The translations under genes and the position numbers were made by a program. From the NCBI GenBank assembly GCA_950295325.1, contig OX485806.1, positions 18,786,001 to 18,850,000 on the forward strand: a DNA stretch of 64,000 nt, in the 5' to 3' direction. Numbering within the stretch: position 1 is the first letter of the stretch; every line of letters starts with the position of its first letter. This stretch comes from Polytrichum commune (lineage: Eukaryota; Streptophyta; Polytrichopsida; Polytrichales; Polytrichaceae). Below are positions 47,488 to 60,175 of this stretch, in pieces. The notes under the pieces were generated by a model. It was not told the origin of the DNA and searched no databases. It saw nothing but the letters and a program-made list of their open reading frames with translations.

Positions 47488-49800
47488 ATTAGGAAGGGGC
47501 TTATTAACCCCATTATAGTAACCCCATTGGGCTTATGGGGTTCAACAATTCATAAATTAAATTGGAAGAATTTGAAATTTGCGCCTCCAACTTCATCTGA
47601 GGATGCCGTCTCGAATTGACCCTAGACCCTTCTACCCTATTTAACAATTAGTCCAATACCCTAAATGAAAGGTGAAAAGTGCATGTGTGGGTTAATATTA
47701 GTGAAGATTGAGTAGCCTCTGGAGGCCCATCAGCCTACTTAAACCCTAAACCCTAAACCCTAAACCCTATACTCGAAGTACCACTTTGGTTTGCATTTGA
47801 AGCAAATAATGAATGGGCTACCATGATACAAAACCAATCCCAAATATATTTGATATTCATATTAAGTGCTATGTCTGAATCGGTTGCTTCCACCATTGGT
47901 CACACTTTTTACATTATTTTGTTAGGTCCAATAGCTAAGTCATAGTCTAAGAACTCTAAAATGATTTGAATCAGCTGATCAAACTAGTCAATTTAAAGCG
48001 TTGTCTACATTTGAGCACGTCGTAAGTTAATCTCATCCTAACACGTGTTCATTTAGTGTTCCCTCATAACTGCACGTATTACAAGCATACAACTCTTGGA
48101 CAATTGATCTGCGTTAGTGACAAATATAGGTGTTTAATTAAGAAGCGCGAACATAAGGCCCTCAAACCTTAATCACCATGTGTCCAAGTGTCTTCGTGGC
48201 AATAATGCATCCAAATAAATGCATGGCTTGGACCCTGTAGGAAGCAGTTACAACACTGGCCATTCCCGCAAATTCCTGTGAGCATGCCACGTGTCACATA
48301 TCTTCACATCATGTCTTCAAAAGTTCACGCCCAAGCAGTTGCTCTTGCAATGGTCGGAGTCAATTGTTGAAAGTGCCTATATTGTTCGTAATTGGGAGTT
48401 CACCCATTGGATCTCCCCTTTATGACCTCTCCACTTTCCTTCCATCCACACTCATAACCTTAGTACGTGTAATTAGGTTGCCTTCGCAAATGGGTAAAGT
48501 TGTGTTGCCTCTTACATCGCCTCTTTACGCAAGCAACTTTCCATAGGTCAAACTCGGATCAAAAACCTTATATTAAGTTTTTTGGTTCATTCCTATCACA
48601 ATTAAAGTCCATACAAAATTTGTGTATTTTGTTGTACTGGTAATAAATAATCAAGTAATGTGACATGCCAATAGATTAGTGCAAGACTACCTAATTGCCA
48701 ATATTGGTGTAGGTAGATTCATTGGCATTTATTTGAGCTACTAGTCTAAGAGACAAATTGAATCCAAACTTAAGTTAGAGTTAGAGCAAACCAAGAGCTA
48801 CCTCAATTGATGGAAACAGGGATTTGAGTATATTTGGATTATGCATTAATTTTGGACAACACAACTGCCTAGTAGTATATGGCGTGCACTAGATTGGAAA
48901 ACTACATGAAATTAATATAATGGTGGTTGGCAAATATGGCATACATTGTCAAACATTTGAAGTTGTCACTGATTGTTGTGTTGTCACTCCCACTCCAGTG
49001 CGCAATAATTGTGAACTTTTTAGGGTTTAGGGTTTAGGGTTTGGGGTTTATGGGTTAAGTTATTTAGTGGGCTCCAATCTGCCTTTGAAATCCAATGAGC
49101 TCAGTTATGTGCAAAATGCAAGGGTGGCCATTACGAATGGAACGGTCATTTGAAGCTCCAATGTGGTGTTTTGAAAAATGGGGTAACGTTATGGTCACTA
49201 ACCTTTCACCATTTAAACTAGTGATCAATCTTGGGTCAAGTAACATAGTGACATTTCAAACATATTGGCATAAATATGCTTACAATTCAACCTACAAGCC
49301 TCAACCCTCCATCCTAAACATGCACTCTAAAAACTAAAACTCTATGCCTGAACCCCAAGTTCTAAACGTTACCCCTAGACAATGAGTTTAATATCCAGCC
49401 GACGTTGAATGAATCATATCATCGTGACGAAGGCCACAAACCTATGCATTGGGGAGTCAAGTGTTCCACATGTTGATGGATGAGAGTAAACTTGTCAAAG
49501 CATAATTATTATACCCATAAGAAGTTTACACATTTGGTATGACACTAGTCGTATAACTAGTGTTAGACATAAATGCGCCACCACCCTCCCTACGACCATG
49601 CACCTTCTCTTATCTTTGTTAAGAAATTTTCACATCCTTACTAACACTAAATTTGGGCATGTGACTTACCATAGTCCAAGTTTAGTGTTTGAGTTCACAA
49701 TGAATGTTACTTACTTTCATCTAGGGTTACTAATATTTAGTGTATGCGTTCGTATTTTGTGTATCTAACACTAAATATCACTAGAGTGGGTTGGGACATA
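47488..49800. other. AT-rich element-internal spacer with two telomere-like tracts
   Basis: Four CCCTAAA units at 47741-47769 and about three TTTAGGG units at 49021-49043 face opposite ways 1.25 kb apart. They match the plant telomere repeat but are internal. No coding region recognised. Confidence 0.7.
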
Positions 49801-51880
49801 TATGCACCACTATAGTTAACTAATCATTAATAGGTCAATGATCATGCACAAATAATATCATCGTGAACTAAACCTTAAAGGTCAGCAATCATGCACCACT
49901 ATAGTTAACTAATCATTAATAGGTTAGTGATCAAGCACCACTATAGTTAACTAGGTTATGAGAGGATTGTTTATTGCGCACCACTATTCACCACTTAGTG
50001 TAGTTAGTGGCGTTGTAGTTGCCACTATTATTTAGTGGTAGAAGGTCTCGAATACTTGCCAGCAGATTGCCTACTAGTAGGCTTATGAAAGTGCACAATA
50101 TTAATATCGGATGGAGGGCTAACCCTTGCGACACCCACTTTCACCATATGTTATAATCAACACAACAATAACATAACATCTGTTATGTTATTATAACCAA
50201 CAGACAACCTTAAAGTTTACCACCTTGCAATAAAGAAGTTCAACCCAAGTTAACTTATGCGTAGTACAATGAACACACGACATCCTTACACCGTCGCGTA
50301 GGCCTAAGGTATAGACACCCATAACCGATAACACACCCATCACCGACAAGTAGACCTATGCATGAACGCGCATGGCTTAAATTAGCAGAAGTCGATGTTT
50401 TTATATTATAAACGTGAGGACCATATGACTTCGTGGAGGGGAAGTTGTCGAAATAGTTGTTGTCGGTCATGGGTGAAGCTATATGTTGGTTATGGACTCT
50501 AACCAACTTTCATGTTTGCAAAATTTGTAGTAATTCTAACTTTAATCAATTTTGAAAAAAAGCTCGACATTCATCATGGACATTATTTTCCTACGCAGAA
50601 AAATTAACTCCTTCTTGATAACCGAAGATATGCTATGCTGAAATTCTTAAGTTATCGGTTATAGGTATAATATGTACCTTAACTTAAATTTAGGGGAAAT
50701 CTAGATATATTTAAAGATCCTACTACAGGCCACCGGTCCCTCTATAAATGTCCGTGAAGGATAGAAGATTTCAAGAGTGATTTAGATTGTGAATTTCTTA
50801 CATCTTTCTACTACTGCTTTCTTGTTGTCCTCGAGATTATCATTGATACATTCTATTAACCTTGATAATGTCACCCTTGGTAATAGAACACCTTAAAGTT
50901 TGAAACCGATTTTCTTAGTGTAAAACTCCCTTGTTATTATCCCTATCATCCTAGACAATGCCACTATCCAAAATCCAAAATACATCCAAAATACTCCAAA
51001 ATACATCCAAAATACTCCAAAATACTCCAAAATCCGTAGTGTGAACGTTATAATATCAATTATGGATGGATTGTATGTGATGGTTGGATGGACAGATTGT
51101 AATAGCCAAAAGGGTCATGAGCCGCCCCCTGTGATAATGCAATGCTATTCACATGGTCATGAGCCGTCCATGTGCACCAACTTTGAACGGTGTTGTCTAT
51201 ACACGGCACTCAAAGGTGTTGTATGGGACGGCACTGTCAAGACTTCAGACCTTAAACAACTGCCAAAATAACTAGAGTTAACTAGAGTTTTTTCAAGACA
51301 TTAGAAAACAACTATAGTTAACTAGGAAATTTTCAAACCAATTTGAAGAACAACTATAGTTAACTAGAAATATTTAAGACCATATTAAAAAACAACTATA
51401 GTTAACTAGAAAAAAATTCAACCAACTACAACTTGAGAGTTCCAAAAAATGTAAGGAGTCAACCAACAAGTTATTTCATTTTTGAATTAACGTATATTAC
51501 ATAACTTCTATAATAGACCTTATGTTTGTCACCCATGAAGGCCCATCCCAAGAAGGACTAGAACCCATTATACTCTAAGTAACTTAGACATAATGAAGTC
51601 ATCATCATGATGCTCATTGGGTGTTGATTGAGTGCGGATCACAACTGGAATCAAGTCCCAAATTTAAATTTTGAATAAAAGAGAAGGAAAATATATAGAT
51701 GCTATGATCTGTCATGGTACTACACTACAGGTTGTGCCCAACTTTAGTTAACTAGATATAACTATAGTTAACTAGATTTTTTGGCATACCAAAATCAAAA
51801 CAACTATAGTTAACTACATTTTTTGGCAGGTCAAATCACAAACAACTATAGTTACGAAAGGCAACTAGTTAACTGATAGT
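49801..51880. repeat. Dispersed CTATAGTTAACTA motif field
   Basis: ACTATAGTTAACTA or close variants occur near 49806, 49895, 49932, 51312, 51353, 51394, 51758, 51798 and 51845, with related GAGTTAACTAG and TTTAGTTAACTAG copies near 51268 and 51740. The copies near 49806 and 49895 also share TAATCATTAATAGGT. A separate short tandem of ATACTCCAAA/ATACATCCAAA runs from about 50975 to 51030. No gene is evident. Confidence 0.75.
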
Positions 51881-52159
51881 TGAATTAGTTGGTTAGTTGT
51901 CCAAGGTCTGCAAGACTTCTCGGCCTCTAATATGCATCCCACCTTCCGTCACATGTGTTCACCTAATATGTGTCTATGAGGGTTTCGGCTTGTGTGAAGT
52001 AATTTGGGATGTTAGTTAAGTTCTACGGTTAGGTGAGCTGGTCTAGGTACAGAGTAAGTGTCGACTTAAGCTAAATTAGTTCAATTGGTTTGCAGTGCAG
52101 GTGTTATTCGTTGTGTTGTTGTTTTTGTTGTTGTTGCTACATTGGAAGCTAGTGATTCC

Positions 52160-52442
52160 ATGGAAGAAGACCCATTGATTGTTGATAGCAGTCACTGTGA
52201 TGACGAGTCTAAAGTAGTATAGCTAAGCGATCATGCACAAAAATATGCTAAAGATGTTTTGAATTTTATGGTTAGCCAAGGTTTTCAGATTTTCAACACC
52301 CAGGAGTTGTTAGGAATGGAAAAAATCCATAACAAACTCATTAGAATTGGTGTTGGACAATAAACATCACTAAAACAATGTGACATTAGAAGCTCCTTTG
52401 TCTCTAGTGAGAGGTCTTTACCTGGTCTCAATGACAGATTAT
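52160..52442 (+). pseudogene. Decayed coding exon, unrecognised
   Basis: The frame from ATG 52160 reads like protein (MEEDPLIVDSSHCDDESKVV, LSDHAQKYAKDVLNFMVSQG, EKIHNKLIRIGVG) but has two internal stops before its end near 52442. The frame stays meaningful on both sides of the stops, so this looks like a mutated exon. Family not recognised. Confidence 0.4.
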
Positions 52443-55132
52443 GATGTGCTCTTGCTGTTATTCACAATTTTGAATTAGAGTTTACATGTAAAAACATTGA
52501 AGTCTTGTATTTGTTATTTTCTTTTTTTACATTGAAATTTTATTTTGATTGTCTACCTATTTTTTTTGATAATATCACATTATGCACAAATCTTCAGAAT
52601 GTGACATTATCAAATATGACACCTTCAATGCTTATATCACACTTTATGGTGAAACGGATGCTGTGATATTATCAAGGTTAGACTGTACCAATATGTTGAA
52701 ATGTCAGTACCGTTTCAATATACTCAAACATCAATGTTTCATTATTGAAATTATTATTCTATCTTTTCACCATGTGTGTTCTTTAAGTTTGGTCTCACTT
52801 ATATTATAATAGTATTGAACATCGCTTAAATGATAAACATGATAATGTGCACTTTGAACAAAAATTTCAATACATACATGAAGGGCAATTTTTGAGCTAA
52901 CCCTTCATTTTGAAAGGGAAAATTTTAAGTTACCCTTCCTTATGAAATACAAGCAACCCTTCAAATTTATTCCCTGACACTAAACACCATAAACAATGTA
53001 ACAATACTTATTGAATGCAGGGCCTAGTAAACAAATTAAACTTTTTAGGTTTGATCACCCCACCTTATTTTTCACTCGGAAATTAAACTCAAGGTTTTGA
53101 TGATGATTTCAAGACAAAATTGCTCAGAAAAGAAATATTTGGACTACAAGGGAGCGCTAAATTGTCGTCCAAAGTATTCCAATGTGCTACTCTCACTGTC
53201 ATAATGTAGATTTTTCAATTAATATTTTTGCTTAAACATGTTACTTATGTTGATGAATTGTATCATATGGGCAATTAGTAGGCTAGCCTTGACACTTTGA
53301 GACCCCGCCGGCATCTAGTTTAGGCCCTTCGCAAATTGTGCACTTGACACTAAACATCATAAACGGTGTAGTACCTTCTTACATGTGGTGAAATATATAT
53401 GTATATGAATATGTATGTGTATATGTATAATTTTTGAGCTGCATATATATAGGTCCATTCAACTGAATCGTTTTTGAGAGTAGAGATTATCAACGTTTCA
53501 ATACATAGTACACTCTTTTAAACGTGTCTTCTTGATGTTTGCTCTTTGATCCTCACTGAACCCCATACCATTCAAATATAGGGGTTTCGGTTTATGTACC
53601 AGCCAAGCGGTGGCGGTGGCCGTATCATATCTAAATTGAACCATTGTGATGGAATCAAGCCATTTGGACGAAAGCTCATTTGGTAAGTTAAGTGAATCAT
53701 AAGTGAAAGCACCAACTAACATCATACAGTTTGCAATCAATACCCTCTACAGTTAGTAGGAAGTACCCTTCCTACTAACCCACACCCTCCTTAATGAGAA
53801 CGGGTGAAACTACACCCTAGCCTACTCGTCCGCCCATCATGGTCCGGCGTCTAGGATCTGGGCCGTCCATTATTGACGGCACAATCCTGACCATCGGCAC
53901 TTGGGCGAAGGGACGTGGCCGTTCCCAATCTTGGGTCCAGAATGACCTCCCCCGCTCAACACTTTCATTGTGTTTTCTCCTCTTCGATCCTAGTGTTTTC
54001 TCCTCTTGGTTCTTCCGTTGCAACATTGTGCACCCTCTCCCTCTCCGCACCCGGCTCCAAGTGTATTATGCATTTGCCTTCGTCTATGCTCCTTGCTTCA
54101 TTGAAATTGCTGATCTAGTATGCACCTTGCACCTTGCTTCACTGCCATCCGGTTGATCTCTTCTAGTATGCACCTTGTTTCATTGAAATCTGGTTGATAT
54201 CTTGTAGTATGCACCTGGTTCACTCCAATCTGGTTGATATCTTGTAGTATGCACCTGGTTCACTCCAATGTGGTTGAGCTCTGCCTCTAGTATGCACATT
54301 GCTCAACAATCTGCATCTTCCTTTTTTCAATTCACAATCTGCATATCTCCCTTTTCGCACATTCCTCCACCCTCCTGAAGTGCCATCCACACCTGGGATC
54401 CACTCAGTATATCACAAAGAGCATCCTGGTTATGTTTATTTCATTGAATGCATTTTGCTTGACGTTTTTCTATACATTAGGCACCCTGAATTCTTATTAA
54501 GAAATCTTCTTTTGTTTGTTCCATCTCCATGGATTCGGGATGTTCACCCTGATACTCTTGATTTCTAAAGAGTATGCACCTGGAGCCTCCAAGTGTATTA
54601 AGTCAATTTTCGTGTTCCACATTGTTTGTTTGCTATGCTTCATTGAAATCTTCACCCCCAGCATCCTAAATTTGTTCAGTGCAATCGGCATCTTGAATTT
54701 TCCTTCGATATGCTCACTTTTTGAGGTATTTACAACTGGAACCTAATCACATTCTGGTTTTTCTTTTTCAATCCAGGCCCCTGAATCCTTGCAGCATAAG
54801 CATTCAGATTAGCCATATTCCTGTAAACAATATTAAATAACCTCCATCTTGATCCATGTAGCAAGACATGGTATTGGTTTCTACAGTAATCAGAACTTAT
54901 GTAAAATCCCCACTCCTGCTCTTATTGTTGATTCCAAGTGAAGGTCGTGCAAGCAGAGACTGAGTAGCAAATATACATCCATACTCTTCACACATCAGGT
55001 ACACTTCCCGGCTTGCATTGAATGTCAAAGACATAGAAATAAGAAGTTTACAGTCGAAGTATATTTCAAGATATAGTGGTGGGAAATATCCCCGTTCACA
55101 CCTGACTGTACGGACACTCTTCAGGGTTGGAG
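52443..55132. other. Element-internal spacer upstream of the ParB-like gene
   Basis: Between 54100 and 54330 a TAGTATGCACCTTG/CACCTGGTTCACTCCAAT phrase with GGTTGATATCTTG recurs four or five times, a diverged short tandem repeat. Apart from that I see no gene. The last 100 bases (CTGACTGTACGGACACTC, then CAGGG) resemble sequence beside the palindromes at about 46170-46190. Confidence 0.5.
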
Positions 55133-55450
55133 GCGCTGGGCCACTTTCACTCGATCGAGTGAAAGTGGCCCAGCGCTGGCGTGCTGGCTGCCTGAGAGCC
55201 ATGGCTGGCCACTGGCCACTTTCACTCGATCGAGTGAAAGTGGCCCAGCGCTCGCGTGCTGGCTGCCTGCTTGTGCCATGGACAACCATGGCTCACTTTC
55301 ACTCGATCGAGTGAAAGTGGCCCAGCGCTGGCGTGCTGGCTGCCTGAGCTGGCCACTGGCCATTTTCACTCGATCGAGTGAAAGTGGCCCAGCGCTCGCG
55401 TGCTGGCTGCCTGCTTGTGCCATGGACAACCATGGCTCACTTTCACTCGA
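55133..55450. repeat. Tandem array with five core palindromes
   Basis: Cores at 55143-55166, 55218-55241, 55295-55318, 55362-55385 (one base changed) and a half core at 55439-55450. The first is the centre of a perfect 44-bp palindrome, 55133-55176 (arms GCGCTGGGCCACTTTC and on). Units alternate between CAGCGCTGGCGTGCTGGCTG and CAGCGCTCGCGTGCTGGCTG, giving a two-unit period of about 145-150 bp. The array ends about 80 bp before the ATG of the ParB-like gene. Confidence 0.95.
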
Positions 55451-55532
55451 TAACATGAAAGCATTAATGTTGAGTTGAGATGCATTAATGTGGTTTGAAG
55501 ATTAACTTATTTCACATACCATTGCAGGAGGC

Positions 55533-58500
55533 ATGGACAAAGTTGTTTTCTGGACAGATATAGTTGGAGTCAAACAAACAGGACCAACTGCTCAATGGGT
55601 AATTAGAGACTCTCATTTGCAGAAGTGGTCGCTGGCCATTAACAAGAGAAACAAATCTTCAGGGTACGAGCTTATATTTACGTACAAGGTAAACAATAGT
55701 TGGATTCCGAACCCTGGAAATCCAATTACCATCGCTCATGTGGGAGCGAGGGACAGGCTAGAGGTTTCGGTTATGGAGGGGGTGGAAGAGAGAATTTTAT
55801 CAATTGATTGCAAGAAGCATACATTTCTCTTGGTGCCATTTTATGAGTCCATGGCCTCATTCCCTTCGAAGGAGAAGGAAGAGATAGAGAAGGTGATGTC
55901 ATCTGGAATATCCAAAAGAGCCATAAACTTTGTGTTGGAGACACTGGAAGACATCAACAGTAGAGAGGCAGCTACACGGGAAGAATCAAGGCAGCAAAAG
56001 AAGAAGCAAGCCGAGGTTATACTGAAATCCAAGGCCGATGAAGGTGGCAGCTCTATTGGACAACAGCCGAAGGCAAAGAAGGGGAAAAAACCTGAAGAGC
56101 TAACCGCATCACTGGAGACGGAGAGAAGGAAGCCTCACGAGGTGGTGCCCCACGTTTCTACAGATTCTCAGAACACGGAGAGGGATGCTGGGGATGCCGG
56201 GAGTGGAAGGAAAAAGAAAGCAAAGAGGGCTTTGTCACCCGAGAAGAAATCAAAGCAAAAGAAAATGAAGCCCGACGTTGTTATGCATGAGGAAACCCCA
56301 CTGGTCTTGACTCAAGCGGAGAAGGGTCGAGTTATATCGCAAGGTCAACAACCCAGCCTTGAGGAAGCTGCTCTGGATAGGAAGAAGTTTTTGCAACTTT
56401 TTGGGCACATTTATCCATTCGGCGCAGAATCGATATTCCGTGTACCCATCAAACAAATGAAGGGCGCAAAAGCTTATCAAGTTACGCGGCCTTTGGATCC
56501 AAGTGGGGTGAACCTCATGAAGAACTACCTTATCCAAATCCCGCCTGCTTGGCCTCAGCACAATCTGTGTTTGATGCCGAAGTTCAAGAAAGGTGAAACA
56601 TGGCGAGAAGGCATGACATGGGATGACATCAAGAACATGCAATTCGCCATAATCAATGGGCAACATACTGTAGCCGCATCTACGGAAATAATTGCTCATC
56701 GAGATACCGATCCGAAGCTCAAGGAGAAGTTAAAGGTGTGGCCCTGCACAATTGTGTGGACAGAGGATCCGAGCATGACCGTCAGGCTTTCATATACATT
56801 GAACAATTCGAACTCGTTCAACAAGTTCACACCGACATGGACTACACAAATTCTGTATTATCGCAGGGTTTGGGTGAAGTTGAACAAGCCCGAAAAGCAG
56901 CGTGCGAACGCCTCTGAGGCTACACAGGACCCTGAGAAAACATTGGCTTGGAATGTATGTTACTCTGCTCCCTTAATTCATCAGACCTCTCAAGTGTTGA
57001 CATGACCTCACACCACTTTCACTCGATCGAATGAAAGTGGTGAGGCGCACCTAAAGTGTTGACATGGCCTCACACCACTTTCACTCGATCGAGTGAAAGT
57101 GGTGAGGCGCACCTAAAGTGTTGACATGGCCTCACACCACTTTCACTCGATCGAGTGAAAGTGGTGAGGCGCACCTAAAGTGTTGATCATGCAGGCATTG
57201 TAAACCATTGTATCCTAAACCAATGTATCCTATATCCATGATGTGCAGAACTTTACTACCAGCATGGAGGCATCATTCACCGCAATCGCAAGAGGGATCA
57301 CGCATAACGATCTTAAAGCGGAACTCACGTTAATTATGGCCCCTGAGGAAACATCAAGATTGTGGAAGAAAGTGTTCATGTCGCACGAGAAGGGCTTATT
57401 TATCAACCCGGACAAGCCAGGACGCACATACCTGGAGGATCATGTGGAGGCTCAACAAAAATTACGAGCTCGCCACGAGAAGTCCAAGGCAGGAATACCC
57501 TTCGTGGAGAAACCTTTCGTGACTAAACCCCTTACAAGGGAGACATTCAAGAGTATGTCAGGACTCACAAAGCCAGACTTTCACCTGGCAGCGAGACGGC
57601 TTTTAGAAGGGAGGGGAGAGGACGACGTTCCTAGTGTCACTCTCAGGCCTTGCAAGAACAGCAATGTCGTGACACTGAAGTCATGGTGCAATTTCCGCAA
57701 GTGGAAGAATATCTTGCTGCAGGAGTTGGATAAGCGGGATCCCAATAAAGTTGGCTTATGGAAGAAGGATGATGAGGGGAATGGGTTCCTGGATCGCGAC
57801 GTATGGACAAAATTCAAACGGGAGCATGGAGTTACAAAGCCGAAATGGGTAAAGCTCTACCAGGTTGCGACTTCAGAGTGGTTGAACAGGAAGAGGGCGA
57901 CTAACAACAAGTCCTTACCGGTACAACCGGCTTTAGACCGATTGCTTCGCGACTGGCTGCAAACAGATTTCAACGAATGTACAGGGCAAGTGATCACGCG
58001 GTGGGTGTCACATAATGTCATTAAGAAACGATTGGTGATTCCCAAACAAGATTCCAGTGATGTTGAGTGGATTGAGGGAAGCACCATTGCCGCGGGGTTT
58101 CTGGACTTCAGGTTCATCCCTGGATGTGTAGATGAACCAATCCCTCCTGAAGTTGTGGAGTCCTTGGTTAAATACTTGTGCTCTCCGGAATGGACACCAG
58201 GGGTGAAATCTGTTCCAGCTTGGATGATTATCTCCGACTTACGTAGCCATGATGCCTCGCTCGTATTCATGTCGTCGCTTATGCGCAGACATCCCAACAC
58301 GTTTGTGATCGTCCCGTCGTTCTATTTCCCTTGTCCTGCAGAGGAGATAGCCGACCCCAAAGAAATAGTTGGAAAGAGGCAAACCCCTGCCCTCTACATC
58401 GACCACCTCATTGTCCCAGATAAATTTCCCAGGTGGAAGGTAATTGCATGTCCAATGCTAGCCCCGGATTCGCGCCGATACAAAGTAAAACCCAAGGATT

Positions 58501-60175
58501 GGTCTGAGTTAACATATGAAGTGAATCGAGGGGAGCTCAGAATGGAGGTCTATATTAAGTTCTTGGAGTACATGGGTTCCGCCGGAGGCATGGTTCTCAA
58601 TCTATTTGGGGGCTTGAAACCAGTTGCTGCAGCGTTGGTGAGTTCTACCTATCTGAACTATCTCAATTCGTTCCCTTTCACCTCTTCCCTCTTCCATTTA
58701 TCTAACCTCATTGATTTTCCAGATGCACGATTACAACGTCTTTTCCTACATGGATTCGGCATTCTTGCATATTCTGGACGCGTTGATTCAACGTGTTCGC
58801 GTACTTAAGCTGAAGGATTTCGCTGAACAAGCCGAAGATGAAGATGAGTACCAAGCCCACGATGGCCACATTCACCCTGACCTCAACCCAGATCCACCCT
58901 TGCTTTTGGTAAGTATTGCTAATGAATTACTTTCTTGTGTTTATGAAAATCATCGTTTTCTCACTTCCCCTTTATATGAGATGATAGTTGACATTGTATG
59001 GTTGCTACACAGGAGGATGTCGAAGATCGCGAACCGATCGAGGCCATGGACATTGACCGAAACCCCTCCGATGTGGAAGATCTTCCTGACGATGAAGATG
59101 ACGAGTCTGTGGAGCCTCCAAGTGAACGGGATACCGACGTCGAGAGCCATGGCGAATCCCCCCACACGTCCCATCACTCGGACGATGATGCCCCTGGCGG
59201 TTTGACTCCGTTGGAAGAGCATATGTCGACTGCCTGCGATCTCGGTGCTTCGCCGCTACGAGCGAAGCAACTTGACTTCGATGACGAAGACCGCGATGAC
59301 CAAGACCCAGCTGACGATGAAGACCAGGAGGATGAGGACCAGGAGGATGAAGAACACCAAGATGAGGACCAGGATGTCGAAGAAGAGGATCAGGATGCCC
59401 TTGAGGAGGATCAGGATATCCAAGAGGCCCAGGATGTCGAAGAGGAGGTCGAAGATGTCGATGTGGTTTTGGAGTCCCCTCGTTCTATTCCCGACACCTA
59501 CCAACCTCCACAGCCTGCTGCACGTAGTCCACAGAGACCCAATACCGCCGAAGTTGGTGCTAGTGGGTCCATGGACATTCCACAGAGTCCCCTCAGACCC
59601 AGTACTGCCGATGTTGGTCCTAGTGGTGCCATGGACATTCCACATAGGAAGTCCTCTCGCTCACGAAGTCGGTCCTCAACTAAGGATAGGCATAAACGCC
59701 GCCATGGTAAGCCCGTGGAGCCCCCACTTACGACGGCTGTTTTGGAACCTCTCATGATGGGCATTTTGAATAAAAATTTACCAGGCTTACTAACGAGCTT
59801 GTTCAAGGATGCCATGGCCCAGGCCATGCCACCCTCTCAAGTCGTGCCCACGCCAATTCCTACTCCGGCCACTGTACCAGCAAATGCGGAGGTTGTTTTT
59901 GTCCCCATTGATACTGACCCTTCCCAAGATGTCCTTCCTCAAGTAAAGCCAGCTCATGTGGATCAACCGGAGGTTGCTGAGAAATCGGCCGAGAAGAACG
60001 AAGTGGAAAGTTCACCTGCAGATGCCGGATGCCTGGAGGGGCCTTCACATGATTCCCAGCTTGTTGAAGATGAGGTAAATATCCTTGACCTATTCTCGCT
60101 TTTCCAATTGTTTTTAAACATGCTAGTCACTGAATCTCCGCCGGGATGTTTGATCAGGTTGGAGGCCGCGCATCA
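55533..60175 (+). CDS. ParB-like / DNA-methyltransferase-like fusion with acidic tail
   Basis: Exons 55533-56954, 57249-58637, 58723-58908 and 59013-60074, all joined in phase 0, give 1,353 codons; a last exon from 60158 would add VGGRAS and a stop near 60175. A CATTGCAG acceptor precedes the ATG, so a leader exon is likely. Residues 150-270 are Lys/Glu-rich. Near 372-382 AIINGQHTVAAS resembles the ParB/Srx-fold DGQHR motif. Near 917-940 GGMVLNLFGGLKPVAAAL followed by an acidic YMDS resembles methyltransferase motif I of N6/N4 DNA methylases, with L-N for V-D and GGLKP for GSGTT, so probably inactive. ParB-methylase fusions are common in bacteria and phages. Exon 4 is Asp/Glu-rich, then Arg/Ser-basic (likely nuclear). 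It may bind DNA or palindromes; that is inference. Confidence 0.65.
57005..57182. repeat. 62-bp tandem repeat, three core palindromes, in intron 1
   Basis: Cores at 57015-57038 (one base changed), 57077-57100 and 57139-57162 are exactly 62 bp apart. Each unit reads GGCCTCACACC-core-GGTGAGGCGCACCTAAAG. The flanks pair imperfectly (CCTCAC with GTGAGG). The array lies wholly inside the first intron of the ParB-like gene. Confidence 0.95.

Noticed and set aside
47741-47769. Chromosome-end telomere
   Set aside because: Only four units, internal, with ordinary sequence and a second, opposed tract 1.25 kb away.
54897-55478. Open frames with repeated FTRSSES / PLSLDRVKV peptides on both strands
   Set aside because: They are translations of the 24-bp palindrome array. 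A palindrome gives matching frames on both strands, so this is DNA-level repetition.
55133-57182. CRISPR-like array of palindromic repeats with spacers
   Set aside because: Plant nuclear context, spacers that are themselves repeated, 62-bp and roughly 75-bp units, and no cas genes.
59256-59645. 129-codon leftward frame over the acidic exon
   Set aside because: A shadow of the Asp/Glu-rich coding repeat on the plus strand.
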